From: Sphaerimonospora thailandensis
Lineage (GTDB): Bacteria; Actinomycetota; Actinomycetes; Streptosporangiales; Streptosporangiaceae
Assembly (NCBI RefSeq): GCF_016863115.1
Contig: NZ_BOOG01000025.1
Location: 1 to 64,000 of the forward strand
Length of the DNA: 64,000 nt
Direction: 5' to 3'
How positions within the stretch are numbered: position 1 is the stretch's first letter; every line of letters begins with the position of its first letter. A program made the translations under genes and the position numbers. This document shows positions 31,419 to 39,412 of this stretch, piece after piece. A model generated the notes under the pieces. It was given only the letters and a program-made list of their open reading frames with translations, was not told where the DNA came from and did no database searches.

Positions 31419-32180
31419 ATGACGGAGTACGGCGGCACCGGGGACCCGGCGCGTAGCCTGGCGATCCTGTGGCGGACGGGCGAGCGGCCGAGCCGGAAGG
31501 GCAAGCCCGACCTGGGCGTCGACCGGATCGTACGGGCGGCGATCGAGGTCGCCGACGCCGAGGGGTTGGCCGCGCTGTCCATGCGGAAGGTGGCCGAACA
31601 ACTCGGTGTCGGCACGATGTCGCTGTACACGTACATCCCGGGCAAGGCGGAACTGATCGACGTGATGGTCGACACGGTGTACGGCGAGTTGCCGATGCCG
31701 GAGGAGGTGCCCGGGGGATGGCGGGCCAGAGTGGAACTGATCGCCAGGGAGAACCTGGCGCTGTGCCGAAGGCACCCCTGGCTGCTGCAGGTCGCGACGA
31801 CGAGCCGCCCGCCGCTGGGCCCCAACGTGATGGCCAAGTACGACTTCGAGCTGCGCGCGGTCGACGGCATGGGCCTCGACGAGATCGAGATGGACCTGCT
31901 GGTCACCCTGATCAACGGGTACGTCCACGGCGCCGCTCGCGGCGCGATCGAGGCGGCACAGGCCGAGAAGCAGACCGGGCTGACCGACGAGCAGTGGTGG
32001 TGGGCCCACGCGCCGTTCCTGGCGAAGGTGCTCGATCCCCGGCGCTATCCGACGGCGGCCCGGGTGGGGGAGGCCGCCGGGGAAGCGTACAAGGCCGCCT
32101 TCGACCCCGAGCGGACTTTCGAGTTCGGCCTGCGGCGGGTGCTTGACGGCATCGAGGCGTTCGTCCGCTCCCGCGACTGA
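31419..32180 (+). CDS. TetR-family transcriptional repressor with TetR_C domain
   Basis: 253 residues from ATG 31419 (GGGGAACGAG just upstream); an ATG at 31368 would place the operator inside the gene. DNA-binding domain about 28-75: DRIVRAAIEVADAEGLAALSMRKVAEQLGVGTMSLYTYIPGKAELIDVM. The C-terminal part (about 95-245) fits the tetracycline-repressor C-domain class, with WRARVELIARENLALCRRHPWLLQ and a tryptophan-rich EQWWWAHAPFL that may line the ligand pocket. It presumably represses the two ABC exporter genes upstream and itself, released by the exported compound. Confidence 0.9.
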   Translation: MTEYGGTGDPARSLAILWRTGERPSRKGKPDLGVDRIVRAAIEVADAEGLAALSMRKVAEQLGVGTMSLYTYIPGKAELIDVMVDTVYGELPMPEEVPGGWRARVELIARENLALCRRHPWLLQVATTSRPPLGPNVMAKYDFELRAVDGMGLDEIEMDLLVTLINGYVHGAARGAIEAAQAEKQTGLTDEQWWWAHAPFLAKVLDPRRYPTAARVGEAAGEAYKAAFDPERTFEFGLRRVLDGIEAFVRSRD

Positions 32181-32287
32181 CCCCGCCGACCGGCCCCTGC
32201 GGCCGGCGGGAGCACGGCCTCGACCGGAATCGGGCGGAATCGTCCGCCGGTCACTGGGTAGGCCCGTGCGCATGGGGGGTGGTTACC

Positions 32288-33517
32288 ATGCGCATGGCTG
32301 ATCGTCCAGGACATGGGCGACATGACGGACAGGTCACCGTGATCGAACGCGGGGCGTCACTGTCGCGCACCGCGGGCGCGGCCGGGCTGGGCGCCTGCGC
32401 CGGGGCACTGACGGAGTATCTGCTCGACCCGAATCTCGGCCGGACCCGCCGGGCCCGGGTGCGCGACAAGGCCGTGCACGGGGTGCATCGATCCAGAGGC
32501 TGGCTCGGCGTCCTCGCCCGCGACTTCACCAATCGCAGCCGGGGCGCGGTCGCGGAGATCCGCTATCGCTTCGTGGGAAGGAACGTCGACGACCGGGTGC
32601 TGTCCGAACGCGTGCGCGCGGAGCTGGGCCGGCACGTCAGCCACCCGCACGCGGTGGAGGTCCACGTCGCGGGTGGTCGCGTGACTCTCGCCGGCCACGT
32701 GCTGGAACGGGAGGACCGCCGGGCCCGCCGGGCGGTGGCGCGGATTCCCGGCGTCAAAGACGTCGAGGCGAGCTGGACCGCCCATCACGACGCCGAGGGG
32801 GTGATCCAGCTGCAAGGGGGCGGCCGGCCGAGGGAGCGCGTACCCGAGATCTTCCAGCAGTGCTGGTCGCCGACCGCGAGGTTCCTCGCGGGGGCCGCCG
32901 CGGCGGCGACCTGGGCGATGTCCGGGCGGCTGCCTGGGCCGTTCGCCTGGATGGTGCGGGCCGGCTGTGCGGTCCTGGGCGCGCGTGCCGCGACGAACCT
33001 TCCGCTGAAGCGGCTCAGCGGGATCGGCGCGGGCCGGCGTGCCGTCGACATCGAGGACGCGATCTCGGTGGCCGCGCCGGCCGAGGACGTGTGGCCGCTG
33101 CTGAGCGATTACAGCGTCTTCGCCAAGTGCATGCCCGATGTGCTGGAGGTACGGCGATCCGACGACGGGCGGCGATCGCACTGGGTGATCTCGGGACCGG
33201 CCGGGGTGCCCATCGGCTTCGAGGCGGCCGAGACCAGCCGCGAGGAGGGGCGGGAGATCTCCTGGCGGACCACCGAGGGCAGGCTCATCGCCCACACGGG
33301 CACACTTCGGCTCACGCCCGAGGGGGCCGACCATTGCCGGATCGAGGTCCGGCTCGCCTACAACCCGGTGGTCGGCGCGGTCGGGCACGCGATGGCGACG
33401 CTGCTGGGGGCCGACCCGGCGCGAAAACTGCAGCAGGACCTGATGCGGTTGAAGTCGCTCATCGAGACGGGTAAACCGCTGGCCGGCGCCGTCTCGGGCG
33501 AAGACCGCAGGTCATGA
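32288..33517 (+). CDS. BON-domain and SRPBCC (polyketide cyclase/dehydrase-like) fusion protein
   Basis: 409 residues from ATG 32288 with GGGGGGTGG 7 nt upstream. Residues about 25-45 are hydrophobic and glycine-rich. BON domain about 90-155 (DDRVLSERVRAELGRHVSHPHAVEVHVAGGRVTLAGHVL and IPGVKDVEASW), often a phospholipid-binding module. A second hydrophobic stretch lies at about 195-235. SRPBCC domain about 248-390 (IEDAISVAAPAEDVWPLLSDYSVFAKCMPDVLEV, GREISWRTTEG, TGTLRLTPEG). The order recalls actinobacterial membrane-associated SRPBCC proteins of unknown function. Convergent with the P450 gene. Confidence 0.8.
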   Translation: MRMADRPGHGRHDGQVTVIERGASLSRTAGAAGLGACAGALTEYLLDPNLGRTRRARVRDKAVHGVHRSRGWLGVLARDFTNRSRGAVAEIRYRFVGRNVDDRVLSERVRAELGRHVSHPHAVEVHVAGGRVTLAGHVLEREDRRARRAVARIPGVKDVEASWTAHHDAEGVIQLQGGGRPRERVPEIFQQCWSPTARFLAGAAAAATWAMSGRLPGPFAWMVRAGCAVLGARAATNLPLKRLSGIGAGRRAVDIEDAISVAAPAEDVWPLLSDYSVFAKCMPDVLEVRRSDDGRRSHWVISGPAGVPIGFEAAETSREEGREISWRTTEGRLIAHTGTLRLTPEGADHCRIEVRLAYNPVVGAVGHAMATLLGADPARKLQQDLMRLKSLIETGKPLAGAVSGEDRRS

Positions 33518-33617
33518 CGCGTCCGGCGGTGCCCGGCGTGCTCGAAGCCGGGTGCCGCCGACGTCCACGGTCAGGCGGCGTGGTCTGTGCCCGGGCTCCC
33601 GGACCGGCCGCCGATCG

Positions 33618-34898
33618 TCATACCGATCGAGATCCAGTTGCCGGACTGACCCGGACGCGCTCGGGCCTGAGGACGAACCCGCTCGCCATCCGCGCGGGCA
33701 CCCGCCGCAGGGAGATCGTCAGATCCTGCTCGGGAACTCGGTAGTCCAGCCCGGCCAGGCGGTGTGCGAGGACCCGCATCAGGGTGATGACGATCGCCTC
33801 GCCGGGGCAGCGATGGCCGGTGTTCGCGTCGCCGCCGCCCTGCGGGATGAGATCGAACGCGCCGATCCGACGGCCCACGAACCGGTCGGGATCGAAGCGG
33901 TACGGCTCGGCCCAGAGCCGTGAGTCGTGGTTCTGCCCGTAGACGTCGAGCAGCACGAGCGCCCCCGCCGGGATCGGCTCCCCGCGCCAGGACAGGTCAC
34001 GCACGGCCCGGCCGCCGACGAACGGCGTGAACGGGTAGAAGCGGCGGACCTCGTCGACGAACGCCTCGGAGAACGCGTCGGGGAAGGCCTTCGCCCCGCT
34101 GTCGGCCGCGCCGGTCAGCCGGGCACGATGCTCGGGCCACCGATGCAGCGCGTGGGCCATGAAGGTGGCGAACCAGCAGATGGCCACGGTGGGACGCAGG
34201 ACATTGAGCAGGTCGACCGCGGCCACGCGGGGTTCGAGCCGCCTGCCGTCGACGTCCTCGTGATGCGCCACCACGTCGATCGCCGAGCCGGACGGCGCGG
34301 TGAGGGCGCCTCGGCGCGCATCCGTTATCAGTGCGGCCAGCCACGCCTCGCGCCGTCGCCGGGCCAGTCGCGCCCGCCAGTGCCGCCGCCCCGCCGAACC
34401 GAATCCGTCGACCATCGCGACCAGGTCCGATGCCGCGGCCGGCACGTCGGCGTCGGACAGGGGGACGCCCGCCCACCGGCACACGGCACGGGTCAGCAGC
34501 CGGGACGCCTCGTCGAAGAGCACCACGTCCCGTCCGGCCGGCCATGAGGAGACCGTCTCGTCCCACGCGGCGAGCGTGTGATCGGTGAGGCTCCCGATCG
34601 TGTCCTCGGTCATGAGCGACATGAACATCGCCTTGCGCAGCCGGTGTGCCGGGCCGTCGAGCGTGTGCACGGCGCCGTGGCCGAACAGCGTGCTCTTGAT
34701 CGGGCCGGGCAGGGCCGTCCGACGCGCCACGTGCTCCTCGTCATAGAAGAATCGCGCGGCGTCCGGCCCGCACAGGCCCACCGCCCGCTGCCCGAGCACC
34801 CTGGTGTGGACGATGTCCGACCCGGCACGGCGGCGCAGGCCCGGCAGCCAGGCATACCCGTTCAGCAGGAGCGGCAGCGTGTTGTCGAGCAGTCGCAT
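33618..34898 (-). CDS. Cytochrome P450 of the CYP152 fatty-acid peroxygenase type
   Basis: 426 residues from ATG 34898 (MRLLDNTLPLLLNGYAWLP); frames extend further up but relatives begin near here. CYP152 marks: GSDIVHTRVLGQRAVGLCGPDAARFFYDEEHV near the start; LNVLRPTVAICWF in helix I, where an Arg-Pro pair replaces the usual acid-alcohol pair and binds the fatty-acid carboxylate; EVRRFYPFTPFVGG (ExxR); and the heme loop FDLIPQGGGDANTGHRCPGE with the cysteine ligand in HRCPGE. CYP152 enzymes use hydrogen peroxide, without redox partners, to hydroxylate or decarboxylate fatty acids. No ferredoxin gene is adjacent, which agrees. Confidence 0.88.
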   Translation of the reverse strand: MRLLDNTLPLLLNGYAWLPGLRRRAGSDIVHTRVLGQRAVGLCGPDAARFFYDEEHVARRTALPGPIKSTLFGHGAVHTLDGPAHRLRKAMFMSLMTEDTIGSLTDHTLAAWDETVSSWPAGRDVVLFDEASRLLTRAVCRWAGVPLSDADVPAAASDLVAMVDGFGSAGRRHWRARLARRRREAWLAALITDARRGALTAPSGSAIDVVAHHEDVDGRRLEPRVAAVDLLNVLRPTVAICWFATFMAHALHRWPEHRARLTGAADSGAKAFPDAFSEAFVDEVRRFYPFTPFVGGRAVRDLSWRGEPIPAGALVLLDVYGQNHDSRLWAEPYRFDPDRFVGRRIGAFDLIPQGGGDANTGHRCPGEAIVITLMRVLAHRLAGLDYRVPEQDLTISLRRVPARMASGFVLRPERVRVSPATGSRSV

Positions 34899-35011
34899 AC
34901 GTCGGGGGTGCCCGCCCGGTACCGGGAGGAAACGGCGCATCGGGCGCGTGCGAACCAGGTGGCAGGCCGTGGTTTGTAGATCTTTGCGGGATGAAGGGGC
35001 TGATCCCCAGG

Positions 35012-35102
35012 TTTGACCCGACATTGAGCGTCGGACGCGTGATCATCCATGGTCGGCCGCTTAGCGTCTAGCTCGTACCTTCCACGACATCGGGGGAGTC
35101 TC
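35012..35102 (+). promoter_or_regulatory. Conserved upstream region A (shared with 36812-36903)
   Basis: From TTTGACC to the start codon this 91-nt stretch aligns almost end to end with the 92 nt before the paralogous gene at 36904. Shared blocks include TTTGACC(C/G)GACA, GCGTCGG versus GCATCGG, CGTGATC, CGCTTA, GTACC-TCCAC, and TCGGGGGA--TCTCATGCC. A 1-nt length difference breaks any common reading frame, so it is a promoter and 5' UTR, not coding sequence. Confidence 0.65.
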
Positions 35103-35870
35103 ATGCCAATCTGCACTGCCATACTCGCCGCTACCCTGCTCGCGGGCCCGGCGGCCGCCACCACGCCGCAGGACGCCGGCCCGGGCGCCTACACCAACAA
35201 CGACCCCTACAGCAGCCAGATGTACGGAGCACCGCAGTTCGGGATGCAGCCGCCGTGGCTGCAGCAGGCCGGGGCGCAGCAGCAGCCCCAGAACGCGATG
35301 CAGCAGCCGGGCACGGTGCAACTGCCCGGCGAACCGCAGCAGCCCGGTATGACGCAGCAGCCGGGCATGACGCAGCAGCCCGGTGGCATGATGCAGCCGG
35401 GCATGATGCAGCAGCCGGGCGGCATGATGCAGCCCGCGATGTTCCAGCCGATGCAGCCGCCGTGGCTGCAGGAGGCCGGGATGCAGCCGCAGCAGGCCCC
35501 GCAGCAGTCCGGAGACCAGCAGCAGGCGCCGCAGCAGGCGCCGCAGCAGCAGGAGGACGCGGACGACGACGGGCCCGCTTTCATGTTCCAGCCGCCCGCC
35601 AACAACTCCAACGCCGCTCCCACGTCCGCCGAGGGTCCGCAGGTGGCCGCCAACAAGAAGTCCGACGACGACTTCTTCCCCGGGAAGTTCACCTTCCCCC
35701 CGGAGTGGGGTCGGAGCGGGCGCGCTCCGAAGGCGTACGACCTCGTGCTCAACCCGACGCTCGACTCGTCGAAGAAGTCGTTCGCCATGCCTGAGATCAA
35801 GGGGCATCAGGTGGCGAAGTCGTGGCCCTCGTACAAGGGCGCAGACAACCGGGCGCGGGCAACGCGTTGA
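35103..35870 (+). CDS. Secreted Gln/Pro/Met-rich repetitive protein, MPICTAI family (paralogue A)
   Basis: 255 residues from ATG with GGGGGAG 5 nt upstream. N-terminus MPICTAILAATLLAGPAAA is a short hydrophobic export signal lacking basic residues. The mature part is disordered: the unit MQPPWLQ(Q/E)AG occurs twice, and Q-Q-P-G-M/M-Q-P-G-G-M repeats fill residues about 70-120, then Q/A-P-rich stretches and an acidic EDADDDG. The C-terminal 60 residues look folded (FPGKFTFPPEWGRSGRAPKAYDLVL, AMPEIKGHQVAKSW). The first 20 residues and the upstream region are shared with the gene at 36904, while the rest is not. I know no described family; a surface-matrix or spore-coat role is a guess prompted by the neighbouring fasciclin lipoprotein. 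Confidence 0.72.
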   Translation: MPICTAILAATLLAGPAAATTPQDAGPGAYTNNDPYSSQMYGAPQFGMQPPWLQQAGAQQQPQNAMQQPGTVQLPGEPQQPGMTQQPGMTQQPGGMMQPGMMQQPGGMMQPAMFQPMQPPWLQEAGMQPQQAPQQSGDQQQAPQQAPQQQEDADDDGPAFMFQPPANNSNAAPTSAEGPQVAANKKSDDDFFPGKFTFPPEWGRSGRAPKAYDLVLNPTLDSSKKSFAMPEIKGHQVAKSWPSYKGADNRARATR

Positions 35871-35999
35871 TCCGTCCGCCGGTCGACTGATCGGCGGGTG
35901 AGTTCCGCGGACCGCGGGGGGCGGGCGTCCGGTTCCTCTCCGCACCCTTGCACCTGCCACCCGCGGCCCGCGGGCGCCACCCCACCACAGGGAGATTCG

Positions 36000-36710
36000 A
36001 TGAAGACGCGACTTCTCGCCTTTGCCGCCCTGGCCGCGGTGCTTACGCTGACCACGGCCTGCGGTAGTGACGGCAGCGGAGGCGAGAGCGACGCCGCGGC
36101 GCCGGCCGCGGCCAACGAGACGGCTACGGACATGGCGACCGGCACGCCCGGCGACGAGGCGAGTGCCTCAGCCACCGAGTCGGCCACCGAGTCGGCCACA
36201 GGGTCGGCCACAGGGTCGGCCACCGCTTCGGCGTCCCCGTCCCCGTCCGCTTCCGCCTCGGCCTCGCCGTTCGGCGCCGCCTGCTCTGAGGTGCCGGCCT
36301 CCGTGGCCGGCGAGCCGGTCGGCAAGGCCATCTCCGGCATCCCGTCGCTTTCGACGCTTTCCGGAGTGATGCGGACCGCGGGCCTGGCCCGCACGCTCAA
36401 CAAGGGCAAGGACTTCACGCTGTTCGCGCCCACCAACGAAGCCTTCACCAAAGTCCCGAAGAAGAAACTCGACCGTCTCATGGGGAACAAGCAGGCGCTC
36501 AGCGCTCTCGTGGCCTATCACGTGGTCAAGGGACGCAAGACGCCGGCCGACCTGCGGAGCGGCAAGCTGAAGACTGTGCAGGGAGGGGAGCTCACCACCA
36601 CCGGTTCGGGACAGAGCTTCAAGATCAACGACGCGAACGTGGTGTGCGGCGACGTGGTCACACGCAACGCCACCGTCTACATGATCGACAGCGTGCTGAT
36701 GCCGAAGTAA
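36000..36710 (+). CDS. Fasciclin-domain (FAS1) surface lipoprotein
   Basis: 236 residues from ATG 36000 (AGGGAG about 6 nt upstream). Lipoprotein signal MKTRLLAFAALAAVLTLTTAC. Residues about 25-95 are a low-complexity linker of Ala/Ser/Thr/Glu, encoded by tandem GTCGGCCAC-type repeats (about 36177-36230). The FAS1 domain (about 100-236) has GKAISGIPSLSTLSGVM, H1 box FTLFAPTNEAFTKVPKKKLDRLM, VAYHVVKGRKTPADL and H2-like VYMIDSVLMPK. Two cysteines (AACSEV, VVCGDV) flank the domain as in MPT70-type secreted FAS1 proteins. FAS1 domains mediate adhesion. The gene stands between the two MPICTAI paralogues. Confidence 0.9.
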   Translation: MKTRLLAFAALAAVLTLTTACGSDGSGGESDAAAPAAANETATDMATGTPGDEASASATESATESATGSATGSATASASPSPSASASASPFGAACSEVPASVAGEPVGKAISGIPSLSTLSGVMRTAGLARTLNKGKDFTLFAPTNEAFTKVPKKKLDRLMGNKQALSALVAYHVVKGRKTPADLRSGKLKTVQGGELTTTGSGQSFKINDANVVCGDVVTRNATVYMIDSVLMPK

Positions 36711-36735
36711 TACAGGGCCGGCATCCAGAGATGCT

Positions 36736-36772
36736 ACGAGGGGTGAGCCGCAGGTGATGGGCCGCCCCTCGT
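36736..36772 (+). terminator. Terminator hairpin after the fasciclin gene
   Basis: ACGAGGGG (36736-36743) pairs with CCCCTCGT (36765-36772), with further pairing inside (GCC/GGGC). It lies 26 bp after the fasciclin stop. Only a weak T-rich tail (GTCGCGTTGTT) follows. Confidence 0.6.
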
Positions 36773-36811
36773 CGCGTTGTTCGAAGGCAAGTGAAGTGGG
36801 CGATTCCCTTC

Positions 36812-36903
36812 TTTGACCGGACACTGGGCATCGGGTCCGTGATCGCCCGACATGAGGCGCTTACCGTCATGAATGTACCGTCCACCATTTCGGGGGAAAT
36901 CTC
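36812..36903 (+). promoter_or_regulatory. Conserved upstream region B (shared with 35012-35102)
   Basis: 92 nt from TTTGACC to the ATG, alignable with region A. TGA stops at 36853 and the absence of start codons before 36904 show that this copy is non-coding. Conservation between two diverged genes suggests a shared promoter or leader element. Confidence 0.65.
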
Positions 36904-37398
36904 ATGCCTATCTGCACTGCAATAATCGCGGCTGCCCTGCTTTCCGGGCCGGTCGGCACTCCCGCCGACCAGCACCCCGTCACCGACGCCTCGCCTGGTA
37001 AGCAGGTCGCGTCCTTCGCGATGCAGAACGCGGACCAGCCGGAGCTCGTCGCCAGCACGGCAGTGGAAAAGCTGCTGAAGGACAAGAACGGGAAGATCGG
37101 GTCCCTCGTGACCGGCGGCCTGCAGGAGCCCGCCCCGGCCGCGCAGGGCCCCGCCGGGCAGGCGGCACCCGCCGCCCAGACAGGCCAGACAGCCCAGGCC
37201 GGTCCGGCGGGTCAGCAGGGAAGCGAGGGGCCGGTCGTCCAGACCGCCGGCCAGCAGGAGCCGCAGGACATCTTCCTCCACCCACAGGCCAATTCTCCGG
37301 TGGTCAGCAAGATGTCCGGCAAGGACCTCGTCCAGCAGCTGCCCGGCCGCCAGATGCGTGAGTTCGGCTCCGGCCAGTGGTCGTCGGACGACGACTGA
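36904..37398 (+). CDS. Secreted low-complexity protein, MPICTAI family (paralogue B)
   Basis: 164 residues from ATG with GGGGGA upstream. N-terminus MPICTAIIAAALLSGP is nearly identical to the gene at 35103, including Cys4 and the absence of basic residues. The middle (about 72-120) is Ala/Gln/Gly/Pro-rich (GPAGQAAPAAQTGQTAQAG). The ends are more ordinary: DQPELVASTAVEKLLKDKNGKIGSLVTGGLQ and DIFLHPQANSPVVSKMSGKDLVQQLPGRQMREF, closing with an acidic DDD. Exported and disordered by composition; function unknown. A terminator follows the stop. Confidence 0.72.
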   Translation: MPICTAIIAAALLSGPVGTPADQHPVTDASPGKQVASFAMQNADQPELVASTAVEKLLKDKNGKIGSLVTGGLQEPAPAAQGPAGQAAPAAQTGQTAQAGPAGQQGSEGPVVQTAGQQEPQDIFLHPQANSPVVSKMSGKDLVQQLPGRQMREFGSGQWSSDDD

Positions 37399-37413
37399 GC
37401 GAACGCGCGGTGA

Positions 37414-37444
37414 GAGGGGCGAGCCGGTCATCGGCTCGCCCCTC
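37414..37444 (+). terminator. Terminator hairpin after MPICTAI paralogue B
   Basis: Perfect 12-bp stem GAGGGGCGAGCC (37414-37425) / GGCTCGCCCCTC (37433-37444) with a 7-nt loop, 15 bp after the stop. No T-run follows; GC-rich stems of this kind commonly end transcripts in actinomycetes. Confidence 0.7.
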
Positions 37445-37498
37445 GTCATGCGGAGCATGTGGGTCGGCGCCGTCATGCGGAGCATGCGGGTCGGCGCC
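37445..37498. repeat. 27-bp tandem duplication
   Basis: Two adjacent 27-bp units (37445-37471 and 37472-37498), each beginning GTCATGCGGAGCATG and ending GGTCGGCGCC, differ at one base (T/C). They start exactly at the end of the terminator stem and stop just before the 3' end of the convergent reductase gene. Confidence 0.85.
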
Positions 37499-37506
37499 GG
37501 CGCGGC

Positions 37507-39174
37507 TCAGGTCGCCGAACGGAGGTGCTCGTTGACCAGGCGCGCCGCCATCGCGCCCTCTCCGGCTGCCGAGACGACCCGCTTGACGGAGCCGCTGCGC
37601 ACGTCACCGGCCGCGAACACACCGGGTCTGCTGGTCTCCAGCGGGAACGGCCGGCCGGGGCTGAGGCCCTCCGCCGGCTGGGAGCGCAGGGCACGCGCGC
37701 CGGTGAGGACATATCCGCGGCGGTCGAGGGAGATCTCGCCGGACAGCCACCGGGTGTGCGGCTCGGCGCCGATGAGGACGAACAACGCGCGTGCCTCGAC
37801 CGTGCGGCGCTCCCCGGTGACGTTGTCCTCGGCCACGACCGACTCCAGTCTCTCGCCACCGGACAGCTCCCGGACCTCGGTGTTCAGCATGACCTGGATG
37901 CGCGGGTCGCGCTCGACCTCGACGGCCAGGTAGCGGGACATGTTCACCCGCAGGTCGCCCTCCCTGGCCAGCAGGCGGACCCACGCCGCGTGCGCGGCGA
38001 GGAACAGGGCGGCCTGTCCGGCGGAGTCGCCTCCTCCCACGACCACTATCGGATCCCGCCGGCACTCACGGGCCTCGAACATGGTCGCCGCGTAGTAGAC
38101 GCTCGTGCGCTCGAACCTCTCCATGTCCGGCAGATGCAGTCTGTGGTAGCGGATTCCGGTGGCGACGAGCAGCGCACGAGCGTGGATCATCGCGCCGTCC
38201 CGTGTGGTGACGACGTGGTCTCCGCAGCTTCCGTCGAGCGCGGCGGCCTCCGCCGGGAGGCGGAAGCGGACGCCGAGCCCGGTCGCCTGGGTCACCGCCC
38301 GATCGGCCAGTTCCTCCCCGGAGATTCCGTACGGGAATCCGAGGTGGCTTTCGATCCGGGGCGAGGTGCGGGCCTGGCCGCCGATCGCGGCCGCGTCGAC
38401 CACGATCGTCGACAGGCCGTCGGCCGCGCCGTACACCGCGGCGGCCAGGCCCGCCGGGCCCGCTCCGACGATGAGCAGGTCGCACACCGTCTCCCAGGTC
38501 CGCGGGGCCGGCAGGCTGACGGCCCCGGCCAGTTCGGCGTTGCTCGGGTTGCGCAGCACCGTCTCGCACCGCAGGATCACGACCGGCGTCTCCTCCGGGG
38601 CGACACCCATCGCGCGCAGGAAGCACTCGGCCTCCCAGTCCTCCTCCAGGTCGATCCACTTGTGCGGCAGGCGGTTGCGTACGGCGAACTCGCGCAGGCG
38701 TCGGGTGTCGGCGGAGAACCGGGAACCGACGATCCGCAGGCCGGTGCCGAGCCCGGTGAGCATCGACCGGCGGATGACGAACGCGCGCAGGATCAGATCC
38801 CCCACCTCGGAATCTCGCCCGATCACGCGACGCAGTTCGTCCACCGGCACGGCGAGCACCTCGCCGGGCTCGGCGCATACCGCCGTCTGATGTCCGACCA
38901 GGCCGGTCAGCATGTTCATCTCGCCGAGGAACCGCCCCGGGCCGTGGACGGCGGCGACATGGTCGGCCGTGCCGTACTCCTCGACCATCGCCACCCTGCC
39001 GTCGAGCACCACGAAGAGGGCGTCGGACAGCGCACCCTCGGCGAACAGCACATCGTCGCGGCTCATCGGCCGCCGCGCACCGCCCGCCCCCAGGCGCTCG
39101 ATCTGGGCCCGGCTCAGCCGTGGATAGGCCCCGTGTAGATCCGGGGTCTCCGTCAGCTCCTCTGGCCAGTGCAT
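37507..39174 (-). CDS. cNMP-binding domain fused to a thioredoxin-reductase-like flavoprotein
   Basis: 555 residues. Residues about 15-135 are a cyclic-nucleotide-binding/CRP-like sensor (VLFAEGALSDALFVVLDGRVAMVEE, GPGRFLGEMNML). A linker thioredoxin-like part follows (about 145-225, RLREFAVRNRLPHKWIDLEED). Residues about 230-550 are a TrxR-type reductase: FAD motif LLIVGAGPAGLAAAVYGA, GGQARTSPRIESHLGFP, NAD motif VVVGGGDSAGQAALFLA, and GVFAAGDVRSGSVKRV. The redox CxxC that TrxR carries just before its NAD domain is not there (the region reads SVYYAATMFEARECR), so it cannot reduce thioredoxin in the normal way. Such fusions are known in actinobacteria but lack an assigned reaction. Confidence 0.87.
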   Translation of the reverse strand: MHWPEELTETPDLHGAYPRLSRAQIERLGAGGARRPMSRDDVLFAEGALSDALFVVLDGRVAMVEEYGTADHVAAVHGPGRFLGEMNMLTGLVGHQTAVCAEPGEVLAVPVDELRRVIGRDSEVGDLILRAFVIRRSMLTGLGTGLRIVGSRFSADTRRLREFAVRNRLPHKWIDLEEDWEAECFLRAMGVAPEETPVVILRCETVLRNPSNAELAGAVSLPAPRTWETVCDLLIVGAGPAGLAAAVYGAADGLSTIVVDAAAIGGQARTSPRIESHLGFPYGISGEELADRAVTQATGLGVRFRLPAEAAALDGSCGDHVVTTRDGAMIHARALLVATGIRYHRLHLPDMERFERTSVYYAATMFEARECRRDPIVVVGGGDSAGQAALFLAAHAAWVRLLAREGDLRVNMSRYLAVEVERDPRIQVMLNTEVRELSGGERLESVVAEDNVTGERRTVEARALFVLIGAEPHTRWLSGEISLDRRGYVLTGARALRSQPAEGLSPGRPFPLETSRPGVFAAGDVRSGSVKRVVSAAGEGAMAARLVNEHLRSAT

Positions 39175-39234
39175 GATTCACCTTGCCCGTCCGCACGGCC
39201 GCTCTCGGAAGCCTGTTCGACCGTTGACTCTTTG

Positions 39235-39263
39235 AGGACCTCTGCCCATCCTTGATGGTCCCT
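39235..39263. promoter_or_regulatory. GGACC/GGTCC inverted elements in a divergent promoter region
   Basis: AGGACCTCTGCCC (39235-39247) and GGTCCCT (39257-39263) lie between the divergent reductase and hydrolase genes. GGACC and GGTCC are inverted to each other, and both resemble half-sites of DosR/DevR boxes (GGGAC/GTCCC). The 238-bp intergenic region contains no gene. Confidence 0.3.
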
Positions 39264-39412
39264 ATCGTCCTCTTTTGTCCGGTTGATCTAAATGGATGCC
39301 AAGGCTTTCTGAGGTTCCGGCATGATCGACCGGGAGGCCGCCGCGAGTTTGTCGCCGTCTGGACGGGGTAAGGCGTTCTGACCTGCCGAGGGGTGACGGC
39401 AAGGGGGAGAGC

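Noticed and set aside
36177..36230. CRISPR-like short repeats
   Set aside because: These are in-frame tandem repeats encoding the Ser/Ala/Thr linker of the fasciclin lipoprotein, without spacers; no cas genes are present.
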